From assembly GCA_023398105.1 (NCBI GenBank), contig JAEWST010000002.1, positions 62,001-126,000 on the forward strand: DNA of 64,000 bases. Direction: 5' to 3'. The position numbers were made by a program, and so were the translations under genes. Under the pieces are notes generated by a model, which worked only from the letters and a program-made list of their open reading frames with translations, did not search any database and had not been told where the DNA came from. The DNA is from Bacillota bacterium. Lineage in GTDB: Bacteria > Bacillota > Clostridia > Acetivibrionales > DSM-1351. Below, one piece after another: positions 7,237 to 16,162 of the stretch (position 1 is the stretch's first letter; the number at the start of each line of letters is the position of its first letter).

Positions 7237-9246
7237 TCAAATAAGTATCAAGCTACATAGTTGATAAATAATAAATGCTACAGCCCATGCAATACCACAT
7301 TGAGCTATAACTATAGCAATAGTCTTAATACCTGAATTAAGTTCCCTTTTTATTGCTGCAACCGCTGCAACGCAAGGTGTATAAAGTAAGGTAAATGCCA
7401 AAAAGCTCAATGCTGTCAAGGGTGTAAAAAGTGAACTTAAAGTTGTGCTTAGATTAGCAGCCGTTGTACCTGTTAAAACACCCATTGTGCTGACCACAGC
7501 CTCCTTTGCAGTAAACCCAGTAATTAGTGCAGTAGATATTCTCCAATCATCAAATCCCAAAGGCTTAAAAATTGGTGCAACAAATTTTCCAATCACAGCC
7601 AGCAAACTGTCTGCACTATTTGCAACCACATTCAGTCTGCTGTCAAAAGTCTGCAAAAACCATATAACTACAGATGCTACAAATATTACAGTAAAAGCCT
7701 TTACCAAAAAGTCTCTTGCTTTATCCCACATCAGAATGACTACACTTTTGATGGATGGGAATCTATAGTTAGGAAGCTCCATAACAAAAGGAACGGGATT
7801 ACCACGAAGAATAGTCTTATTAGAAACAAGTGCTGCTACAATGCCTATAAGTATTCCTATAACATAAAGTCCTATCATTACAATTGCCTGATATTTAGTA
7901 AAAAATGCAGCAGTAAATACAGCATATATTGGAATTTTAGCAGAACAGCTCATAAACGGCGTAAGCAGTATTGTCATCTTTCTATCCCTTTCAGAGGATA
8001 AAGTGCGTGTAGCCATTACAGCTGGAACAGTACAACCAAAGCCTATTAACATTGGAACAATACTCCTGCCAGAAAGACCAATTTTTCGCATAAGCTTGTC
8101 CATCACATAAGCCACACGTGCCATGTAGCCTGTATCTTCAAGTATTGATAGAAAGAAAAACAATGTTACTATAATAGGTAAAAAGCTCAGTACACTTCCC
8201 ACACCAGCAAATACACCATCTATAGCAAGGCTATGCACAACAGGATTTATCCCGTAAATGTTTAGCCCCTTATCAGTTAAATCTGTCAATGCAGTGATTC
8301 CTACAGCTAAAAGGTCACTTAAATAAGCTCCTATTACACTAAAGGTAAGCCAGAAAATTGCAAGCATTATTCCCAAGAATATTGGAATAGCAAAGTATTT
8401 ACTGGTTAATATGTTATCTATTTTTACACTTCGTTGGTGCTCCTTGCTTTCCTTACATTTAACAACTGACCTTGTACAAATCTTTTCAATAAAAGTATAC
8501 CTCATATCTGCAAGGGCAGCATTCCTATCCATACCATGATTTATTTCCATTTCAACTATACTGTGCTCTATCATTTCTAGTTCATTTTGATTGAGCCTCA
8601 ATCTTGAAGTAATGTCTTCATCGCCCTCAATTATTTTTGTTGCCGCAAACCTAGATGATATACCGTAGCTTTCTGCATGATCCTCTACAATATGTGATAT
8701 AGCATGTATGCATCTATGAACTGGACCAGCCTCACAAAAATCTATCTTTTTGGGATACGCTCTGTTTTTTGCAGTATCTATTATTATATCTATCAAGTCA
8801 GCTATACCTTCATTTTTTGATGCACTTATAGGAACAATTGGAATACCTAAGTCTAAAGACATTTTAGCAATATTAATTGTTCCTCCATTCCCCCTTACTT
8901 CATCCATCATATTAAGAGCCAGTACCATAGGTATGTTCATTTCAATAAGCTGTAATGTCAAATAAAGGTTTCTTTCAATATTTGTAGCATCAATAATGTT
9001 TATAATTCCGTCAGGCTTGTTTTCTAGAATAAAATCTCTGGTTACAATTTCCTCATTTGTATATGGACGAATTGAATATATACCAGGTAAGTCTACCACT
9101 GAACAATTTTTTTCAGAACGTATCTCACCTACTTTTTGGTCTACAGTTACACCAGGAAAGTTCCCCACATGCTGATTTGAACCAGTTAACTGATTAAATA
9201 GCGTTGTTTTACCACAATTTTGATTACCAACAAGAGCAAATATCAT
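7237..9246 (-). CDS. feoB: Ferrous iron transport protein B (copy 1)
   Basis: A 669-residue integral membrane ferrous iron transporter. The N-terminal GTPase has GNQNCGKT (7-14), DLPG (52-55) and NMMD (112-115). A helical regulatory domain follows, then about eight to ten membrane helices from residue 285 onward with the duplicated Gate regions, including the conserved GFGCTVPAVMATRTL and PFMSCSAKIPIY. The cysteine in each of these is a known FeoB feature. Its start overlaps the stop of FeoA by four bases. Length is typical for Clostridial FeoB. Iron control through the upstream GTTAG-type sites is inferred. Confidence 0.95.
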   Translation of the reverse strand: MIFALVGNQNCGKTTLFNQLTGSNQHVGNFPGVTVDQKVGEIRSEKNCSVVDLPGIYSIRPYTNEEIVTRDFILENKPDGIINIIDATNIERNLYLTLQLIEMNIPMVLALNMMDEVRGNGGTINIAKMSLDLGIPIVPISASKNEGIADLIDIIIDTAKNRAYPKKIDFCEAGPVHRCIHAISHIVEDHAESYGISSRFAATKIIEGDEDITSRLRLNQNELEMIEHSIVEMEINHGMDRNAALADMRYTFIEKICTRSVVKCKESKEHQRSVKIDNILTSKYFAIPIFLGIMLAIFWLTFSVIGAYLSDLLAVGITALTDLTDKGLNIYGINPVVHSLAIDGVFAGVGSVLSFLPIIVTLFFFLSILEDTGYMARVAYVMDKLMRKIGLSGRSIVPMLIGFGCTVPAVMATRTLSSERDRKMTILLTPFMSCSAKIPIYAVFTAAFFTKYQAIVMIGLYVIGILIGIVAALVSNKTILRGNPVPFVMELPNYRFPSIKSVVILMWDKARDFLVKAFTVIFVASVVIWFLQTFDSRLNVVANSADSLLAVIGKFVAPIFKPLGFDDWRISTALITGFTAKEAVVSTMGVLTGTTAANLSTTLSSLFTPLTALSFLAFTLLYTPCVAAVAAIKRELNSGIKTIAIVIAQCGIAWAVAFIIYQLCSLILI

Positions 9247-9482
9247 TTAGCGTCCTCCTCTAGTGGTTCAACTTCTATTTTTTCAGCATCTTCTATTCGT
9301 ATTGTAAGAGTATAATCACGTATTCTAATTTCAATAGGATCTCCCATAGGTGCAACAGAACGAATTACAATTTTTGTTTTAGGAATAATTCCCATATCTA
9401 AAAGCCTACACCTTAAAACGCCCTCACCGCCAACCTTTGTAATAACAGCACTCTTGCCTATAGGCAATTTACTAAGCGTCAT
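9243..9482 (-). CDS. feoA: Ferrous iron transport protein A
   Basis: A 79-residue SH3-like cytosolic protein. It contains SAVITKVGGEGVLRCRLLDMGI and the basic-acidic IRIRDYTLTIR strand typical of FeoA. It overlaps feoB by four bases in an ATGA arrangement, so the two are translated together. FeoA is needed for FeoB function, probably by direct contact with the GTPase. Upstream spacer 9483-9650 holds a GTTAG-N6-CTAA site and a repeat-C copy. Confidence 0.93.
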   Translation of the reverse strand: MTLSKLPIGKSAVITKVGGEGVLRCRLLDMGIIPKTKIVIRSVAPMGDPIEIRIRDYTLTIRIEDAEKIEVEPLEEDAK

Positions 9483-9540
9483 ATAACTGCTACCTCCCTT
9501 GAAAGAACAACCACTAATATATTTGAAAATTTAACATCTT

Positions 9541-9590
9541 AACTTTTCATTGATAAGTGCCTAAACCTACAATTTTCAATTGTAAAAGTT
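9541..9590. repeat. Dispersed repeat C copy with inverted ends
   Basis: It begins AACTTTTCATTGATAAGTGC and ends CAATTTTCAATTGTAAAAGTT. The outer AACTTTT and AAAAGTT are inverted repeats. The same blocks in the same order occur at 29851-29900. Confidence 0.6.
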
Positions 9591-9605
9591 AAGATTATTA
9601 AATTA

Positions 9606-9621
9606 GTTAGCACATACTAAA
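9606..9621. promoter_or_regulatory. Putative DtxR-type metal operator upstream of feoA
   Basis: GTTAG-CACATA-CTAAA matches the GTTAG-N6-CTAAC pattern seen four more times around the feo genes, with one end mismatch. A weaker half-site GGTTAGTATA follows at 9627-9636. The site lies about 125 bases before the FeoA start. The pattern resembles the DtxR/IdeR consensus TTAGGTTAGCCTAACCTAA. Confidence 0.5.
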
Positions 9622-9744
9622 TCCACGGTTAGTATATTCAAACTAGTACACGTTGTCAATACGTTTTTAGACTATTATTGTGTAGGATTTGTCAATATTT
9701 ATAACAAAACTACCTTGTATTGCTACCAGCCCTAATTAATACAC

Positions 9745-9787
9745 AAAAAGATAGTGTCAGCAGTCTTATTAGACGCTAATACTATCT
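9745..9787 (-). terminator. Intrinsic terminator of the upstream feo operon
   Basis: On the minus strand the arms AGATAGTATTAGCGTCT and AGACTGCTGACACTATCT form a long imperfect hairpin followed directly by TTTTTGTG. It lies downstream of the Cys-rich protein gene ending at 9897. Confidence 0.75.
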
Positions 9788-9816
9788 ATTTGAGGTTTTA
9801 TGACTTCTAGGCAACT

Positions 9817-9842
9817 AGCTCAAAAATAAAGTTTGTACGAAC
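9817..9842. repeat. Dispersed 26-bp repeat B, copy 1
   Basis: It begins AGCTCAAAAATAAAG and ends TTTGTACGAAC. It matches the reverse complement of 35056-35081 at 25 of 26 positions. The end block TTTTTCGAGCT recurs inverted at 9850-9860 and again at 16163-16173. Confidence 0.8.
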
Positions 9843-9896
9843 CTGCTACTTTTTCGAGCTATTTAGCCAATAGTAATTGACTTGGGATTATTCCCA

Positions 9897-10070
9897 CTAT
9901 TTATGGCACATTGAGGAACTGGGACAACTTCCGCACCCGCTGCCACAGCCTCCACATGACTTACCCGCTTTCTTGTCCTTTCTCATATTAATTATAATAA
10001 GCACCACAGCTGCTAATATTACTGCACTTATAATAATAGTTGCTAAATTATCTTTTAAAAAAGCTAACAT
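9897..10070 (-). CDS. FeoB-associated Cys-rich membrane protein (2)
   Basis: A 57-residue protein. It has a membrane helix (about residues 9-28), a charged NMRKDKKAGK linker and the tail SCGGCGSGCGSCPSSSMCHK with five cysteines and a histidine. The ATG at 10070 is preceded by AAGGAGG at good spacing; a longer frame starting 21 bases upstream would overlap this site. It follows the second feoB in the same direction and is a homologue of the gene at 6961. A role in ferrous iron handling is expected from context. Confidence 0.88.
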   Translation of the reverse strand: MLAFLKDNLATIIISAVILAAVVLIIINMRKDKKAGKSCGGCGSGCGSCPSSSMCHK

Positions 10071-10191
10071 GGCTATTCCTCCTTTAGTCAACCGCTTGAG
10101 TAAATGTCAAAAGGTCATTTATATTTACCTTTTTTACTTTCAGAAAATATCAAATTTTTTAATTAATTATTAACATTCTTTGACTGGACTT

Positions 10192-12345
10192 TTAGATATT
10201 TTGAACCGTAGCTTTTGTGTTCAAAGTTCCACTTTCCTTATATGGCTTAAATAAAGCAACTAGGAAAAATCCAACAACTGCAAATGCCACCACAGTTCCA
10301 ACGCCAAATGTACCCCCTATAATCAAATTACCTATTTGGAATACGCAAAGAGAAAGTGCATATGCAAATATGGTTTGATATCCTATTGCAAACCAAGTCC
10401 ATTTGGCTGAATTCATCTCTCTTTTGATTGCTCCTATAGCTGCAAAACAAGGAGCACAAATCAGGTTGAATACAAGGAAGGAGTACGCTGAAACTACTGT
10501 AAAGCTTGCAGCAAGAGTCCCCCATATTTCAACCCCATCCTCTGCAACCTCTGCAAAGCCATATAGCACACCGAAGGTACCAACTACATTTTCCTTTGCA
10601 ACTAGACCTGTAATCGTTGCTACTGATGCCTGCCAATTCCCAAATCCGAGAGGAGCAAATATTGGGGCAATTAAACTTCCTATTACAGCAAGGAATCCTT
10701 GACTTAAATCCTCTACCATTACAAATTTACCGTCAACTATGCCAAAATTAGATGTAAACCATATTACCATTGTTGAAAGTAAAATAACTGTTCCTGCTTT
10801 CTTAATAAATGACCAACCTCTTTCCCACATAGAACGCATGAGATTTATAAAGGTTGGCATATGATATGCAGGTAATTCCATAACAAACGGTGCTGTATTT
10901 CCACTAAATATTTTTGTCTTTTTCAAAATAATACCAGACATTATAATAGCTGCAATTCCTACAAAGTAAGCACTAGGTGCAACCCACCAAGCACCTCCAA
11001 ATAATGCACCTGCAATCAGAGCAATAATTGGAAGCTTAGCCCCACAGGGAATAAATGTGGTAGTTATTATTGTCATTTTACGGTCTCGATCATTTTCTAT
11101 AGTTCTCGATGCCATAATACCAGGAACACCACATCCTGTTCCAACAAGCATAGGAATAAATGACTTTCCTGAAAGCCCAAATTTACGGAAGATTCTATCC
11201 ATTATAAATGCAATACGAGCCATATATCCACACGCTTCAAGAAATGCAAGCATAGCAAACAATACCAGCATCTGCGGAACAAATCCAAGCACAGCACCTA
11301 CGCCGCCTATAATACCATCAACAATTAGCCCCTGTAACCATACTGCAGCTCCAACAGACTCAAGAGCATTTGCTACGGCAGGTGCAATTAACTCTCCAAA
11401 CAAAACATCATTTGTCCAGTCTGTCAGAATAGTTCCAATTGTTGTAACTGAAACAAAGTATACAAGGAACATTACAACTGCAAAGATTGGAAGTGCCAAC
11501 CAACGGTTTGTGACAATCCTGTCTATTTTGTCGGTAGTAGTTAGCCTATCCTTACTTTTTTTTGTATAACATCCACCGATAATTGATGAAATGTATGTAT
11601 ACCTTTCATTAGTTATAATACTTTCTGCATCATCATCCAGTTCCCTTTCACATTTTTCAATATCCTCTTCAATATGAGCAAGTGTTTTGGTATCAATATT
11701 TAATATCTTAATCACCTTTTCGTCACGTTCAAAGAGCTTTATTGCATACCAACGTTGCTGATACTCAGGTAAGTGGTGAAGAACAGCCTCTTCAATATGA
11801 GCGATAGTGTGTTCTACGCTTCCGCTAAAACTGTGTTTCAAAACTGGAATTCTTTTATCCTGTGCCGCCTTAATTGCAGCCTCAGCAGCTTCAATTATTC
11901 CCATTGCTTTTATTGCTGATATTTCTACAACTTGGCAGCCCAGCACTTTAGAAAGTTGATTCAAGTTAAGCTTATCCCCATTCTTATTGACAACATCCAT
12001 CATATTAATGGCAACAACAACGGGAATACCAATTTCAATCAATTGTGTTGTTAGATATAAATTACGTTCTAGGTTTGTACCGTCAATAATATTTAAAATA
12101 GCATCAGGTCGCTCATTTATTAAATAATTTCTTGCGACTACTTCTTCGAGTGTATATGGTGAAAGAGAATATATACCAGGCAAATCAGTAATAATTACCT
12201 CTTTATTATTTTTTAATTTACCTTCTTTTTTTTCAACAGTAACACCAGGCCAGTTTCCAACAAATTGGTTTGAACCTGTTAAAGCATTAAATAATGTAGT
12301 CTTGCCACTGTTAGGATTTCCGGCAAGTGCAATCTTAATAGACAT
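10192..12345 (-). CDS. feoB: Ferrous iron transport protein B (copy 2)
   Basis: A 717-residue FeoB paralogue. The GTPase motifs are GNPNSGKT (9-16), DLPG (54-57) and NMMD (114-117). The membrane domain starts near residue 285. It contains GTGCGVPGIMASRTIENDRDRKMTI in its first Gate region and TFIPCGAKLPI in the next. It diverges from the first copy by its longer C-terminus with two extra hydrophobic helices. Two FeoB copies in tandem suggest different affinity, metal preference or regulation, for example iron versus manganese, which sequence alone cannot settle. Confidence 0.95.
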   Translation of the reverse strand: MSIKIALAGNPNSGKTTLFNALTGSNQFVGNWPGVTVEKKEGKLKNNKEVIITDLPGIYSLSPYTLEEVVARNYLINERPDAILNIIDGTNLERNLYLTTQLIEIGIPVVVAINMMDVVNKNGDKLNLNQLSKVLGCQVVEISAIKAMGIIEAAEAAIKAAQDKRIPVLKHSFSGSVEHTIAHIEEAVLHHLPEYQQRWYAIKLFERDEKVIKILNIDTKTLAHIEEDIEKCERELDDDAESIITNERYTYISSIIGGCYTKKSKDRLTTTDKIDRIVTNRWLALPIFAVVMFLVYFVSVTTIGTILTDWTNDVLFGELIAPAVANALESVGAAVWLQGLIVDGIIGGVGAVLGFVPQMLVLFAMLAFLEACGYMARIAFIMDRIFRKFGLSGKSFIPMLVGTGCGVPGIMASRTIENDRDRKMTIITTTFIPCGAKLPIIALIAGALFGGAWWVAPSAYFVGIAAIIMSGIILKKTKIFSGNTAPFVMELPAYHMPTFINLMRSMWERGWSFIKKAGTVILLSTMVIWFTSNFGIVDGKFVMVEDLSQGFLAVIGSLIAPIFAPLGFGNWQASVATITGLVAKENVVGTFGVLYGFAEVAEDGVEIWGTLAASFTVVSAYSFLVFNLICAPCFAAIGAIKREMNSAKWTWFAIGYQTIFAYALSLCVFQIGNLIIGGTFGVGTVVAFAVVGFFLVALFKPYKESGTLNTKATVQNI

Positions 12346-12367
12346 CTTTGTTTCCTCCTTTAAATCA

Positions 12368-12383
12368 GTTAGTCTACTCTAAC
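12368..12383. promoter_or_regulatory. Putative DtxR-type operator between feoA and feoB
   Basis: GTTAG-TCTACT-CTAAC is a perfect example of the inverted pentamer pattern. It lies in the 109-bp gap just upstream of the second feoB, so feoB may have its own metal-regulated promoter. Confidence 0.5.
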
Positions 12384-12454
12384 TCTTGTCTCTAAAAAAA
12401 AGATTACCCCTTGATTTATTAACAAAAATATAGTTAGTGACAACTTATTTGTGC

Positions 12455-12682
12455 TTATGCCATTTGAACTTCTATCATTTCAGCATCAGCCTTGCGTATA
12501 GATAATTCATAACCACGTACATTAACTTCTATAGGATCTCCAAGAGGTGCTACCTTACGAATATTCACTTCAACACCCTTTGTAATACCCATATCCATGA
12601 TTCTACGCTTTGTAGCTCCTTCACCATGAAGCTTTTTTACAATTACAGTCTGTCCCGTCTTAACTTCTTTAAGTGTGTTCAT
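12455..12682 (-). CDS. feoA: FeoA-family protein
   Basis: A 75-residue SH3-like FeoA. It has TVIVKKLHGEGATKRRIMDMGITKG and ends with the VRGYELSIRKADAEMIEV strand. I start at ATG 12682, which has GGAG eight bases upstream; a frame extension of six residues lacks a site. It is the second of two FeoA-type genes before feoB copy 2 and closely resembles the FeoA at 9243. It is probably the FeoB partner subunit. Confidence 0.92.
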   Translation of the reverse strand: MNTLKEVKTGQTVIVKKLHGEGATKRRIMDMGITKGVEVNIRKVAPLGDPIEVNVRGYELSIRKADAEMIEVQMA

Positions 12683-12715
12683 TTTATTTGCTCCTTCCAA
12701 CCAATAACTACTGGG

Positions 12716-12925
12716 CTATATAATAATTCTATTAGCCATTTCTTTGCTTATAGCTACACGTGTATCCTTGACATTTACAATCAAATTCCCCGCATTTTCA
12801 GTTATAACAATAATTTCTCCACCTTCAATAAAACCGAGCTTATTGAGAAAATTCTTTGTTTCGTCTTTCCCGCCAATTTTTTTAATTTTATTTACTTCTC
12901 CTGTTTTTGCGAATACTAAAGGCAT
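12716..12925 (-). CDS. Small FeoA-domain protein
   Basis: A 69-residue FeoA-domain protein that is less typical than its neighbours. It has KIKKIGGKDETKNFLNKLGF, then GGEIIVITENAGNLIVNVKDTRVAISKEMA. It heads the operon, 33 bases before the other FeoA. Paired FeoA genes are common in Clostridia and may form a heteromeric partner for FeoB; this is inference. A GGAG-type site (AGGAGGA) precedes the ATG. Confidence 0.85.
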   Translation of the reverse strand: MPLVFAKTGEVNKIKKIGGKDETKNFLNKLGFIEGGEIIVITENAGNLIVNVKDTRVAISKEMANRIII

Positions 12926-13073
12926 ATTAATCCTCCTCTCCCACTATGGGCTAAAATATATATTAATGAAACTACGTAAAACTTCTTTGATAAAATACGT
13001 TACATTTCTCCGCACCAACAAAACCATCTATTAAGCCTTTACCAAAATTTCTGTAGCAATACTTAGATCGTCG

Positions 13074-13089
13074 GTTAGCATTCACTAAC
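13074..13089. promoter_or_regulatory. Putative DtxR-type operator 1 before feo operon
   Basis: GTTAG-CATTCA-CTAAC, perfect inverted pentamers with a six-base centre, about 150 bases upstream of the first FeoA start. Confidence 0.5.
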
Positions 13090-13104
13090 TTCTTAGCAAA
13101 AATA

Positions 13105-13125
13105 TTAGCTAGCCTTGCTAACTAA
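13105..13125. promoter_or_regulatory. Putative DtxR-type operator 2 before feo operon
   Basis: TTAGCTAGC-CTT-GCTAACTAA is an extended inverted repeat, with one mismatch per arm. It is closest to the long DtxR consensus but differs from the N6 spacing of the other sites. Confidence 0.45.
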
Positions 13126-13160
13126 ATGAGTTTAAATATTAATTATTCATAATCAATTCG

Positions 13161-13176
13161 GTTAGCTCCACCTAAC
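13161..13176. promoter_or_regulatory. Putative DtxR-type operator 3 before feo operon
   Basis: GTTAG-CTCCAC-CTAAC, perfect inverted pentamers with the same six-base spacing as the sites at 13074 and 12368. Confidence 0.5.
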
Positions 13177-13291
13177 TAAATATATCGTAACACTGATTTT
13201 TAGGCATGTCAATAGATTTTTATTAACTAGGCACAACAAGAATAAAGACTAGTTACAGTTCAGCCTATAACAACACAATATGTTTTCCATA

Positions 13292-13666
13292 CTACTTTTT
13301 AAGCCTTTCATTAACGTGCTTTTTTATTGCATCAAAGCTTTCTGCACTTATTACATGCTCGATTCGACATGCATCTTCAATAGCAATTTCCCTATCAACT
13401 CCAAGTTGAATTAAGCAGTCAGACAACAGTGTGTGTCTCTCAAACATTGTCTGTGCAACCTTTTTTCCCTCATCGGTAAGAATGATATAGCCATCACTGT
13501 CAACCTTAATATATCCATTTTCCCTTAAATTCTTCATAGCTACGCTGACACTAGACTTTTTATAGTCAAGTTCTGCGGCAATATCAATTGATCTAACACA
13601 ACTACTCTTTTGGCTTAAGACAAAAATTGTTTCTAAGTACATCTCAGCAGATTCTTGTATTTTCAA
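13292..13666 (-). CDS. DtxR/MntR-family metal-dependent repressor
   Basis: A 124-residue two-domain member of the DtxR/MntR family. The winged helix (residues about 5-65) reads SAEMYLETIFVLSQKS through DYKKSSVSVAMKNLRENGYI. The metal-binding and dimer part has ERHTLLSDCLIQLGV and DACRIEHVIS, with the usual E, C/H and H ligands. It lacks the SH3-like third domain. A TTG start with GGAG eight bases before it gives the family-typical N-terminus; the longer frame does not. It lies upstream of the feo genes and likely binds the GTTAG-type sites when loaded with Fe(II) or Mn(II). Confidence 0.9.
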   Translation of the reverse strand: MKIQESAEMYLETIFVLSQKSSCVRSIDIAAELDYKKSSVSVAMKNLRENGYIKVDSDGYIILTDEGKKVAQTMFERHTLLSDCLIQLGVDREIAIEDACRIEHVISAESFDAIKKHVNERLKK

Positions 13667-13857
13667 ATTAGCATCTCCTTTGACCAGTTTATTACTATTA
13701 ACCACTATGATAGCATAATATAGGTCTAAAAACAATTTTATGATGCTAATCTCCAACATTCTATTGACAAATCAAGATAGTGTATGCTAGCTTATGCTTA
13801 ATCAGGCAATACTAACTACATTAAATAAACACAGCGATCCATTTATAGGAGGCTCTA

Positions 13858-15108
13858 ATGTCTATAATTAATCAAATAAAAACACTATTAAACAAAAATA
13901 CGTTAATATACGTTTCTACTATTATTGTTACTATAGTTCTTTTAGTAATAGGAAATAATATAACTACAAGGGACTTATCTTTGTTAAAAGGAACGGAAGG
14001 AATTACTGCTGAAAAAGCCCAAGTAATAAAAATTATAAAAGTTAAGTCTGTACAATATAATTTAGGTGGTGAAAATCTTGAGGAAGGCAAGGATATTGCC
14101 TTTTTGGCAGAAATATTATCAGGTGAGCATAAGACCCAGCAAGTAATTGCTGTTCAATCAACAGACCCTTTTACAGGTGTTCCATTAAAAGAAGTTCAAG
14201 TCGGGGACAAAGTAGTTTTATATAGATTAGATAATCAGACTTCTGAATATGACTATGTATTAGGAGAATATTTGAGGACAAATTTATTGCTGTTTCTAGG
14301 AATTATATTCTTCTTATTGCTTATATTATTTGGACGCTTTAAGGGCTTTAACACTATATTATCTTTGATATTTACTGGTATTGCAATTTTTGCTGTTTTT
14401 ATTCCTGCTGTATTACAGGGTTTTAACATATATTTCTGGTCTATAATTACATGTATATTTATAATAATTATGTCATTGCTAATAATATACGGTGCAAATA
14501 AAAAAAGCTTGGCGGCTGGCATTGGTTGTATTGTCGGAATACTAATATCGGGTATTTTAACATTAATAATGAATAAAGCTTTACATCTTACAGGACTAGT
14601 GAGCGAAGAATCCTTATATATAATTCGAATGAATAGTCAAAATCCAATAGATTTGAAAGCAATCATATTTGCAGCCATAATTATCGGGGCAGTAGGTGCA
14701 ATTATGGATATTGCAATGTCCCTTGCCTCAGCTCTTTCAGAGCTTCACCAAAAACTGGAATATTCACCTTTCACTCTTCTTGTTAAATCTGGAATGTCAA
14801 TAGGAAGAGACATGATGGGAACTATGACTAACACTTTAATACTGGCGTATATAGGAAGCTCTCTATCAGCCGTTCTTCTTCTAGTTTCATATAATAGCTC
14901 TGTGCTCGAACTTCTTAATAAAGAAATTATAGTTGTAGAAGTTCTTCAAGCACTTGTGGGAAGCATAGGAATACTGTTTACAATTCCTCTGACTTCATTG
15001 GTTTGTGGATATTTGTATTCCGAAAAAGTCAATTCAAATAACAAGAAGGATTCATTTGGAGAACATCCAAACCTAACCACAGAGGAATATACTGATGGTT
15101 GGAAATAA
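13858..15108 (+). CDS. YibE/F-family multi-pass membrane protein
   Basis: A 416-residue membrane protein. One N-terminal helix (about 16-33) is followed by a soluble OB-like segment of about 100 residues, including LSGEHKTQQVIAVQ and VGDKVVLYRL. About seven membrane helices follow, with the conserved AIMDIAMSLASALSEL and GRDMMGTMTNTLILAYIG blocks. This is the YibE/F-like family, of unknown function, found near metal transporters in several Firmicutes. It is divergent from the DtxR-type gene with an AGGAGG site. Co-control by that regulator is possible because GCTAGC and ACTAAC half-sites lie in the shared spacer. Confidence 0.88.
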   Translation: MSIINQIKTLLNKNTLIYVSTIIVTIVLLVIGNNITTRDLSLLKGTEGITAEKAQVIKIIKVKSVQYNLGGENLEEGKDIAFLAEILSGEHKTQQVIAVQSTDPFTGVPLKEVQVGDKVVLYRLDNQTSEYDYVLGEYLRTNLLLFLGIIFFLLLILFGRFKGFNTILSLIFTGIAIFAVFIPAVLQGFNIYFWSIITCIFIIIMSLLIIYGANKKSLAAGIGCIVGILISGILTLIMNKALHLTGLVSEESLYIIRMNSQNPIDLKAIIFAAIIIGAVGAIMDIAMSLASALSELHQKLEYSPFTLLVKSGMSIGRDMMGTMTNTLILAYIGSSLSAVLLLVSYNSSVLELLNKEIIVVEVLQALVGSIGILFTIPLTSLVCGYLYSEKVNSNNKKDSFGEHPNLTTEEYTDGWK

Positions 15109-15287
15109 TATACTATGGATTGCCAAGCGGTTATTGTTTCGAGCAATTATTTTGTAAGCCGAGACAGGATGTTGAGTATTCATAATTAGAGAAATTGGAT
15201 TTTATAGTCATAATTCTCTATCGTTTAGGTGTTATCTCATTGCTGTAATATATAAAAGTTTATTAAATATTTAAACCAACATAATTT

Positions 15288-16097
15288 TCAATATGGATAG
15301 ACATATTCATTTTGTGGTTTATCAACTTTTTCAGCACTTTCTATATTAATAACAGGGATATTTTTACCGTTAAATTCACTGTTCTCTATTGTTCCTGTAA
15401 ATTTAAACCAACTATTTTCTCTAAGCTCCGATGCTTGACTATAGCGGGCTAATAACCCCACAACACTCATGTCTGCTGCACAACAGGTCATCATCATTCT
15501 TGCTGGTACAAACTCATTCGCTTCAAACTTCTTATCTTTGAAAACAAATCCCGTAACAGTTATTTTTTTGCCTTCATATTCTGATGGATTATTATAGATT
15601 GCATCTAGCCATTTAACAAAATTGCTGTCATCCATGACCACAGTATTGTGCTGCAATCTGATAACTTTCTTGTCTATTTCGTTATCTTCTTTATGTACAT
15701 CTTCCGTATTCTGACTATGACATAAATCACAGTTGTCATTTTTTATATTGCTATTGTCTGATATGACAGCGTTGGTGTTATTTCCAAAAGATAACGTACC
15801 TAGGTTTACGTCTTTTGCAGGTAAAGCAAAAGCCATCAGCAACGGTATAATGAAGATCAGGTATTGAGAAACATTAGCTTTTTTTCTTTGGGGCGTAAAT
15901 ATATCTTTTAGAATAAATAATATCATTATAAGCATTATAACTATTCCACCTTCCAAAAATGGCACAATTCTTGGATGTACAAAAAGCTTAACTGTACCGA
16001 TGCTGATAATTAGATAAAAGAATAGAGAAAACCCCATCAATATTATTACTCTTAATACTACGTCAATATTTATTCTTGCATATTTTATTTTTCTCAA
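15288..16097 (-). CDS. TIGR03943/DUF1980 family permease subunit (YcgQ-like)
   Basis: A 269-residue protein starting at TTG with GGAAGG upstream. Three hydrophobic helices lie in the first 95 residues, then a linker with CDLCHSQ. A C-terminal OB-like domain follows with TGFVFKDKKF, MMTCCAADMSVVGLL and WFKFTGTI. This domain order is diagnostic of the TIGR03943 (YcgQ) family. These proteins are encoded with a YraQ/YcgR permease, as here, and are thought to form a two-component transporter of uncertain substrate, probably a metal. The paired cysteines in CCAAD may be ligands. Confidence 0.88.
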   Translation of the reverse strand: MRKIKYARINIDVVLRVIILMGFSLFFYLIISIGTVKLFVHPRIVPFLEGGIVIMLIMILFILKDIFTPQRKKANVSQYLIFIIPLLMAFALPAKDVNLGTLSFGNNTNAVISDNSNIKNDNCDLCHSQNTEDVHKEDNEIDKKVIRLQHNTVVMDDSNFVKWLDAIYNNPSEYEGKKITVTGFVFKDKKFEANEFVPARMMMTCCAADMSVVGLLARYSQASELRENSWFKFTGTIENSEFNGKNIPVINIESAEKVDKPQNEYVYPY

Positions 16098-16162
16098 AAT
16101 ACTGTCCTTCCTTTCTATATGCTAAAGGCAAAAAAGCAACAGCATGACTTCTCACATACTTA

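Larger units (their letters stand above)
9483..9896. other. Intergenic region between the two feo operons
   Basis: It contains the promoter region and operator candidates of the downstream feoA (9606-9647), a repeat-C copy (9541-9590), the terminator of the upstream feo operon (9745-9787) and a repeat-B copy (9817-9842). No gene was seen. Confidence 0.6.
12926..13291. other. Regulatory spacer between the DtxR-type gene and feo operon
   Basis: A gene-free AT-rich stretch holding three metal-operator candidates at 13074-13089, 13105-13125 and 13161-13176. A GTTACAGTTCAGCC block at 13253-13266 is repeated at 18724-18737. Confidence 0.6.

Noticed and set aside
7445..7768. Plus-strand open frames inside feoB and other large genes
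   Set aside because: They are antisense shadows of strongly supported genes, with no binding sites and no family resemblance.
13667..13759. N-terminal extension of the DtxR-type repressor
   Set aside because: The extra hydrophobic residues do not match the family, and a GGAG-preceded TTG gives the normal start.
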